DNA of 64,000 bases from Desmodus rotundus (Eukaryota > Chordata > Mammalia > Chiroptera > Phyllostomidae). A program made the position numbers and the translations under genes. Shown here piece by piece: positions 57,721 to 64,000 of this stretch. Under the pieces are notes generated by a model. That model was not told where the DNA came from. It saw only the letters and a program-made list of their open reading frames with translations, and ran no database searches. Within the stretch, counting starts at the first letter, position 1; each line of letters opens with the position of its first letter. The stretch is from contig NC_071399.1 in NCBI RefSeq assembly GCF_022682495.2, positions 51,638,873 to 51,702,872 on the forward strand, written 5' to 3'.

Positions 57721-58429
57721 CTCTCAGGTTGAGCCATGATTTACATAAGTTAGCCAATGTATCCCATCATTCTATCCATAGTATTTGTTGTATGGATGGG
57801 CACATAGCCCTTCCAGGAAATTGGAATGATATGAAAGGTTTGCTGGGTGTTTCTGGAAAAGCAGCTTCACCTGTCTTCAGCTACACACAAACAGAGAATT
57901 GTGAAGATATAATTGTGGTTGGCAATCATTTGTCAACCATGGGCTACGGTGACTGTTAATTTATTACCCAAAACTTGGTCACATTTAAATAAAACATAGT
58001 GCTATAAATAATTATGTTAGGGCAATAAATATAACTGGGGCTGCCCTGGCAAACCAGAATATATGGTGCCCCTACCTTAGAAGAAGTGTCTTTAGATGAG
58101 GTAAATACCATTGAAAGCCACAAAGAGATTAAAAAGAAATTATGAAGTAACAATTCCCTTATTTTAATTTTCTGTTTAATTTTGTATTTAAAACTTTAAG
58201 TATTAAAAAAATAAACAATAAACAATAGTACAATGAACATTCACACACCAACATCCACATTAAACAATTGTGAAGATTCTGCCACAATTCTATTTTCTTT
58301 CTTTTTGTTGAGTATTTTAAAGCAAAGCAAGACATGATGTTATTTCACTGAGTACTTCAGTATGCGTTCCTGCTAAATATGGACATTTTCTAACATATCA
58401 CAACACCGTGACACTTATTAAAAAACAAA

Positions 58430-58800
58430 ATCAACTGAATAAATTTGAAGATCTAATTGGCTTTATTAAGTGATTAATGAATTGGGCAGCATCCCATCTA
58501 GAAACTAGAAGGGCCCTCTCAGGGGTTGTACAAAATTGAAGGTTTTTATAGGCAGAAAGAGGGTGGAACTAAGAAGTTAAAAGGGTGGCTTATTTCTGGC
58601 AAGGACACCTTCCCTTAGGAGAAGGCAGTGGGTCTTATCAGGCAGATTACTGGTACTTCATTCTCATTGATCAGGAAATTTCAGACTGATTGTCTTAAAA
58701 TTCTACTCCCAGGAGAAGCAGAAACTGTGATGAGGGTTGGTATCATGGGCTTTTAGGATAAGTGATGCCATTTGGGGCCTGTGACTTTTCTTTTTAACAT
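58430..58800 (-). repeat. Antisense LTR-like block
   Basis: TGAAGATCTAATTGGCTTTA followed by GAATTGGGCAGCATCCCATC is text I associate with antisense retroviral LTRs. It seems to interrupt an older repeat (58150-58420 and 58800-59040). Family not named. Confidence 0.4.
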
Positions 58801-60106
58801 ACCTTACAAAAATTATTAATAACTTTTTATATCAGTTAATAACCAATTCTTATCTAAATTTCCCTGATTATTAATAAAAATACTTAAATATCTGGTTTGT
58901 TCATATAAGGTTCCAAATCCACAAACAGCAGTTAGTGTTTATGTCACATCAGTCTTCATTTAATCACAAAAAATGCCTTTCTTCACATTTTTTCATGTTA
59001 TTGACTTGTTAAAGAAACTGTCGCCCTATATTTAAACTAGGTTTGAGTTGAGTTTTCTATATTTGCAAACAAAGCATTCAGACATCGAGAAGAGAAAGAA
59101 GTCAGGTGAGTGGGTTCATGAAACCCAAGGAAATTTCAAGAAGAACAGAATAGTGAAAAATGCTAGATACCTACAGATAAAATCAAGTAAGATAAGGATA
59201 AAATATGCCCAGTGAATTTGGCAAGAAGGTGGTCACTGGAAACTTGAACAAAAGGAGTTTCATCAATATTAGGGAGATAGTGAGCATCACGCATCCCACA
59301 TTCTAGAATATTCTAGAATATATTCTTTTTAAAAATGTATAAGGAGAGCAATGTGTAATTCTATGTCTCCATGTTCAGATATCGGAGAGTTTACATAGCA
59401 GGAAGAGAAGGGAAAACTAGCTAATTTGGATTTTATCATCAATCGGATTGTTGTCAGTGGAATGGGGTTTTTGTGATGTCACTAGAAAAACATTCTAGGA
59501 GACCCACAAAGGGGGATGAGGTCTGGTGATAATATTTATTTGTGGCACCTGATGTAAAAGTCAAAGGAGTTTCCCTGGGTTTCCAGTATCCCATCTTTGT
59601 TGGTCTGCTGTGGAAAAAGTCTAATCTTGCCTCCATCAGGCCCAGAAATAGGGCCAGTCTAGAGATTCTGAGCCATGCCAAGGCTAGTCTGTATTAAAGC
59701 TTAGTCCAGTCCAGCCTTTATCACTATTCTGCTAGTGTAGCTTTGCAGCTTTTCCAGACTAGCCTCAGCTTGTACCACCTTAGGAGCCCCTGCAGCCAGC
59801 AGGGCAGCAGGCAGCTGCTAGTCTCACATAGCTGCTTCCGAGAGAATGAGTGGGCAGATGGGGCTAATGCATGTGCATGTTACTGCAGAATAACATGCAT
59901 TAACATGAAGATGGGGAGAGAGAGAGAGGAAGGGCTTTGTTAGCTGGGATTATATTATTTGGGGCTTGGGCAGGACCAGAAGCTTCTTCAAAGTAACCAA
60001 CCAACTTACCAAGATTTTGTTGGTTTCTGATGTGTTTGATGAGGGACTCAAAATTTGGAATATTTTAGTTTAAGTAATAGCATGTAAAAACTATTATTCC
60101 AGGAAC
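58801..60106. other. Intergenic, no gene seen
   Basis: 58800-59040 continues an old repeat from before the LTR-like block. The rest has no recognised feature apart from a short (GA)n at 59916-59930. Confidence 0.4.
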
Positions 60107-60500
60107 TGAAGGTATGACCCACCCTGACTCCAGGAGATCATAAGCAGTTCCACCTTTGTGCCTCAGGAGGACTGCAAGGAGTTCAAGATGGTATATGAGC
60201 CATTGTGCTCCAGGGTGAGATGACCACCACCCAGGACACAGCTAAAGACAACTGACCAGGGCGAGAATGCTATAGGTTTTTTAAATCCAGTTAATTTTTT
60301 CCTGAATTCCAAACCCCTTACCTACACTGTGTTCTCCTTATAAAAAGGGCCATTTTAAAGTGGAATTTAAGACAGTCTTTTAGGGTACAAACCTGCCGTC
60401 TTCTCAGGTCTCTGACCATCTGAATAAAGTGCCCATAAAGATTCAACCCCTGTCTCTGCTTATTAGGTCTGGTAGGTGACAGGCAGCATGAACACTGGCT
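60107..60500 (+). repeat. LTR-like sequence
   Basis: A possible TATA box TTATAAAAAGGGC at 60338-60350 and, 85 bp further, GAATAAAGTGCC (AATAAAG at 60423-60429) followed by CCCCTGTCTCTGCTTATTAG give an LTR-like U3-R-U5 layout. Ends and target duplication were not resolved and no retroviral coding sequence follows. Confidence 0.45.
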
Positions 60501-62256
60501 TTTCGGGCTACTGGTTCACCCCTAGCAAATCTATTTCCTAGATCTTCCAGGGTTCCGTCTCTTATCCAATCTGATCCTTTCCCCAGGCTACACTGACAAG
60601 CCTCTATGATCACCGTCTTGGCCTCTGCTGTGCTTGTGCTTACCTCTCCCTTTATTGTTCTATCTTTTTCCCAGTGATCTGCAGGGAATGGACCAGTGGT
60701 TCCTGGAGGAGTATGTGAAGCTGTAACTTCCTAGGGAAGCAAGCAAACTTATGCTTCCTAGTTGATTATGCTTCATAATGTCAGATTTCCTTTACTCCCT
60801 TCCTTTATTAATATCTAGCCACCTACACTGACAAGATGATTAGGTTTTGCAAATGACTATTCTCACTCTTGCCTAATTGCTAAAATGTTCATACATTGGA
60901 AAAGTAGGAAGACAGTGAAATGCTTTGCCTTGTTCCCCCTAATATTTCACTAAACTACCTACAATAAGGAAATGCAGCTGAGGAGCAGTTTCAGGCAGAA
61001 CTTCATTTATATTCTCATAGGAGATTTAAAAGACAAAGAAGGAACTTAAAGGAAGTCACAATGGGATAAGCCAAACAACATAAACCTGTTTTCATGTTTA
61101 ACTTCAACATGCAACTTCAGTTGCAGTTGCCTTACTGCCAATAGTTGGCAAGTTGGCTTTGGCCTATGTCAAAGGTAGTAAAATAAGTGCCGTTTGTGGC
61201 GTTGTCATGGAAAATGGGTATCTGCATTATGTAGATTTGTCTAATGGTCATCCAGAGCAGCATCTGCTGCTCAGGAGCCAACTAGAGATAATCCCATGGA
61301 AAAAAAGCTGGCACTCACACACATATGTGATTTTCTAGAGCCAATTTACATTTTGTGCTTTTGTCTATCTGAGCCAAAACAGCATTAACAATGCCAAGCC
61401 CAGTTTTCTGATTATTTTCAGGCTGATTGAATCTGGCACATGACATGGTTTTATCTAATTAACCCATATGTGGTACAAAACAAAACAAATTTGAAATGGA
61501 AAGCTCTTTCTGCCTTTATTGAAAGACTGAGGTGAATATATAATTATTTTGTCCCTATTTCTCAGCCAAATTTATATTTGAGAGAGGTCTTTTTCACTAG
61601 ACAGCAAAACAAGTTCTGTATATTACCTGCCTATTATAATTAAAATTTGTTTTATATTTTCCAAAATCCAGTTCGTCCTTTTCTCTCTCTGTCCCAAAAG
61701 AAGCAAAAATCTGTGGGAGATATGTTCCTAATTATAGTATAAGAAATATATTTGGTCTTTGTCCCTGGTTCCTGGCACAAAGCTCCTAAAACCTTTGGAA
61801 TTTCCAGAGTAATATGAGTGTCTTTTGTTATTCATAAGAAGCTCCTTTTGAGCAGAGTCTGAGTTTATGCTAATGAGTGCCTTATGGAAGAGTCCCTAGA
61901 TAGCCTTACATTGGGCTGGTGGCCAGAAAGACTTAAGTGATTAGAAGGTTGGAACAAGGTAGAGTTTGTGTGCTGCTCACACTACCTGTTGCACATATTG
62001 AAATACCTCAGGAGTGGAGACTTGATTAGAAAAGGTCATTCAACAAAGGAAATAGCTATAAGAAATAAGAAAAGATAGCCCACTATATGACTTTTTTGGC
62101 TGTCCACTTTCAGGGGTAGGACTTTGTTTTGATCTCCGTTACAGATTGTTACTATGATATTGTCAGGCTTGCTGATCTTTTCTGTAGCATTTGAACTCAT
62201 AGTCTATTGTCTTCTCCACTGCTTGAACTTAGCTGCTCATACTAAAATTATGGTGG
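60501..62256. other. Intergenic, no gene seen
   Basis: Mixed A/T-rich sequence between the LTR-like block and the probable solo LTR. The 61-codon open frame at 61153 has no sign of being real. Confidence 0.4.
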
Positions 62257-63292
62257 TGTTACAGAATAGACCTCGCAGTGGGGACATGAATGATATACTA
62301 TTACCAAATGGACGCACCCTTGTGCTCCGGGGTCCTCCCCGCCCCGTACTAGGTTCACCTTGCCCACCGCCAGGGAAAGACGTCTCTCAATGCCGAGAAT
62401 GATGAAAAGGAAAGGGATTATTTATTTAAAAAGTTATACAGTCTTAGAGTAATGACTTAATGTCTTCATTAAAAATACTAAAGTCCTTTAGAATACCCAC
62501 AAACTAACAGTCCTTCCTTCTCCCCTTTGCCCAGTCCTGGGTACCGTATCTCAGGAAAAGAAGAAGTCCGTGGTTCAGGCAGCCCCTTGGTTCTGATACC
62601 ATCTTCTGTGTTGCTGCCAAGAACTCCAGTTAGTCCAAAACCATGTGGCACCTTCTCATGGCCGACAAGCAAGAGTCCTTTCACCCCTTTTCTCTGAGGC
62701 AAAGTCTCTCCTGCTTCCTAAGCCACATGGCAAAAAGGGCACACCTTAAAGCTGCATGGTCCCAGAAGCCCCCACATGGCTGCCGTGCCTGGGTTTAAAT
62801 ACCAGAGCCAACCTTCCTCTGCAGCCCTATTTCCAACCCCTCCCACAAGCAGTTACACCTGCCAGCATTCCTGTATTCTTCCAGCTTTACTGGGCTGTCA
62901 TAGTAAGTCTGGGCAGGTGTGTCCCCATGGCATGGAGCCAGTCATCTCCAAGCTCTCATGCAGGCCCTGTAACCAGGGGGAGTTGCCTCCCAGTTGCATC
63001 ATGGGTTGAAGTCACTTCCATCCCCCTGGCTCAAAGCATGGCCACAGCTATTTAACCAGTTAAAGGTTATAGATATGTTAAATGACCGTTCTAGAGGTTC
63101 TCTGCAAAACTGTTGCTATTCAAAACAACTCTCAATAGCCCTGCTCCATGCTTCCCATCCCCTAGCTCAGACTTGTGGGGGTGAGGTCATCATATATATA
63201 TATAAATTTCTAATATTTCCTGGACACCCTGAGTTCTGGACCCCATTACAAATCCCCATTTCAGCTCCCCCGCTTGACTGCACCCTGATACA
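62257..63292 (-). mobile_element. Probable solo LTR of an endogenous retrovirus
   Basis: A 1,036-bp block beginning TGTTACAG and ending GATACA, flanked by GTGG on both sides (62253-62256 and 63293-63296). This is consistent with the 4-bp target duplication of a class I (gamma-type) endogenous retrovirus. On the minus strand TATTTAAA (62801-62794) could be the TATA box and AATAAATAA (about 62426-62418) the poly(A) signal. No gag, pol or env similarity flanks it, so it would be a solo LTR. Termini and signals are inferred by eye. Confidence 0.55.
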
Positions 63293-63589
63293 GTGGCACA
63301 AAGAATAGAAATGATCTACCAAACCTTACCTCCTTTTAATTCAAAGTGATTTGAACTCTGTTTCTGCTATACATAAATTGCTTGCATATCCATTTGGATC
63401 AAGAAGATAGAGACTAACTAGATTCTTAAGTCTGATTGCCTTTTGCCAACTGCACTTGATTTATTAATTAATGCCTGTACTTTAACTCAACAAGGTCTGT
63501 TATCCATGTTAATACAAGTGAAACCTGAAATGGCTATAAAACAATGGCCAACAGTTGGCATTGGTAAGAATGACAGCAGGTGTTAGACT

Positions 63590-64000
63590 GGTGGGGTCAG
63601 ATGGGACCTTGGTTCAGCAACCTCAGTACTTGAGGTCTGACTAGGAAAGAATTTAGAGCCAAGGCTCAAACTATAAGAGAAAGTTTATATAGAAAGTCAA
63701 AGAAATGGGCTCATGAAACAGGTTACAAATGCAAAAGGGTCCTTGGAGCTTAGGAGAGAGAAGGGTAAAGCTAACATGCCTGGATGGGGGAAGTGGAAGG
63801 TGAGGGGAAAAGCCCAGGGATGCTTCTGGGAGGAAGAGTGTGCTGGGTCTACTGTCCTAAGGGCTTTTAAGGGTGGAGATTTCAGGGAAGGTCTCAGGGG
63901 AGGATCCAAAAAAAATATTCATCAACTTTTCAGGTGTGTCCTCTCAAGGTTGTGGTCTCTACTGATAGGTGGATGCCAGGGCAGTGGTCATTAATTATTG
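63590..64000 (-). repeat. Possible antisense LTR-like or other retroposed sequence, cut by window end
   Basis: GACTGGTGGGGTCAGATGGG followed by purine-rich sequence to the window end. It is loosely similar in layout to 56966-57100. It has no coding capacity that I trust. Confidence 0.25.

Noticed and set aside
61153..61338. 61-codon frame starting MALAYVKGS
   Set aside because: No recognisable family, no splice or promoter context; within chance expectation.
62756..63055. 99-codon plus-strand frame
   Set aside because: It falls inside the probable solo LTR, on its antisense strand.

Overview
This is mammalian nuclear DNA, almost certainly from a yangochiropteran (vesper-type) bat. The diagnosis rests on nine tRNA-derived SINEs of the VES type, several with clean target-site duplications (TSDs), on young-looking hAT and mariner miniature elements, and on L1 and half-L1 (HAL1) retroposons. 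There are no operons, CRISPR arrays or prokaryotic features.

The only protein-coding gene I can support is the 5' half of DNAJC15 (MCJ), a mitochondrial inner-membrane J-protein, on the minus strand. Exon 1 with its CpG-island promoter lies at 50548-50652, exon 2 (start of the membrane helix) at 16357-16408 and exon 3 (end of the helix and matrix linker) at 13760-13833. The three exons join in frame to 77 codons. The J domain must lie left of position 1. So 1-13759 is intron 3, 13834-16356 intron 2, 16409-50547 a 34-kb intron 1, and about 50800-64000 is upstream intergenic DNA.

The rest is mostly mobile-element history. Main items: a complete 6.67-kb L1 with TSD (16884-23557, both ORFs broken); two nearly complete ORF1-only HAL1 elements (1806-3731 minus, 53290-55191 plus); a 5'-truncated antisense L1 (4106-8130) abutting a 126-bp palindromic mariner element; L1 3' ends at 10504-10882, 38961-39850, 43806-44269 and 44733-46203; an L1 with a 5' inversion typical of twin priming (39966-40765); a mariner folded back on itself (35421-38448) and split by a 2.08-kb retroposed block; hAT elements with 8-bp TSDs (34502, 34862, 43517, 48548); a Tigger fragment; a SMIM26 retropseudogene (about 9629-10092); ancient L2 and MIR copies; a probable solo LTR (62257-63292); and weaker LTR-like blocks upstream of the gene.

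I did not find an undescribed molecular system. The most unusual structures are the inverted-repeat mariner inside intron 1, which would form a long hairpin in the DNAJC15 pre-mRNA, the unidentified retrocopy-like block inside it, and the twin-primed L1. All similarity statements are from reading and memory of family consensus sequences; no search was run.
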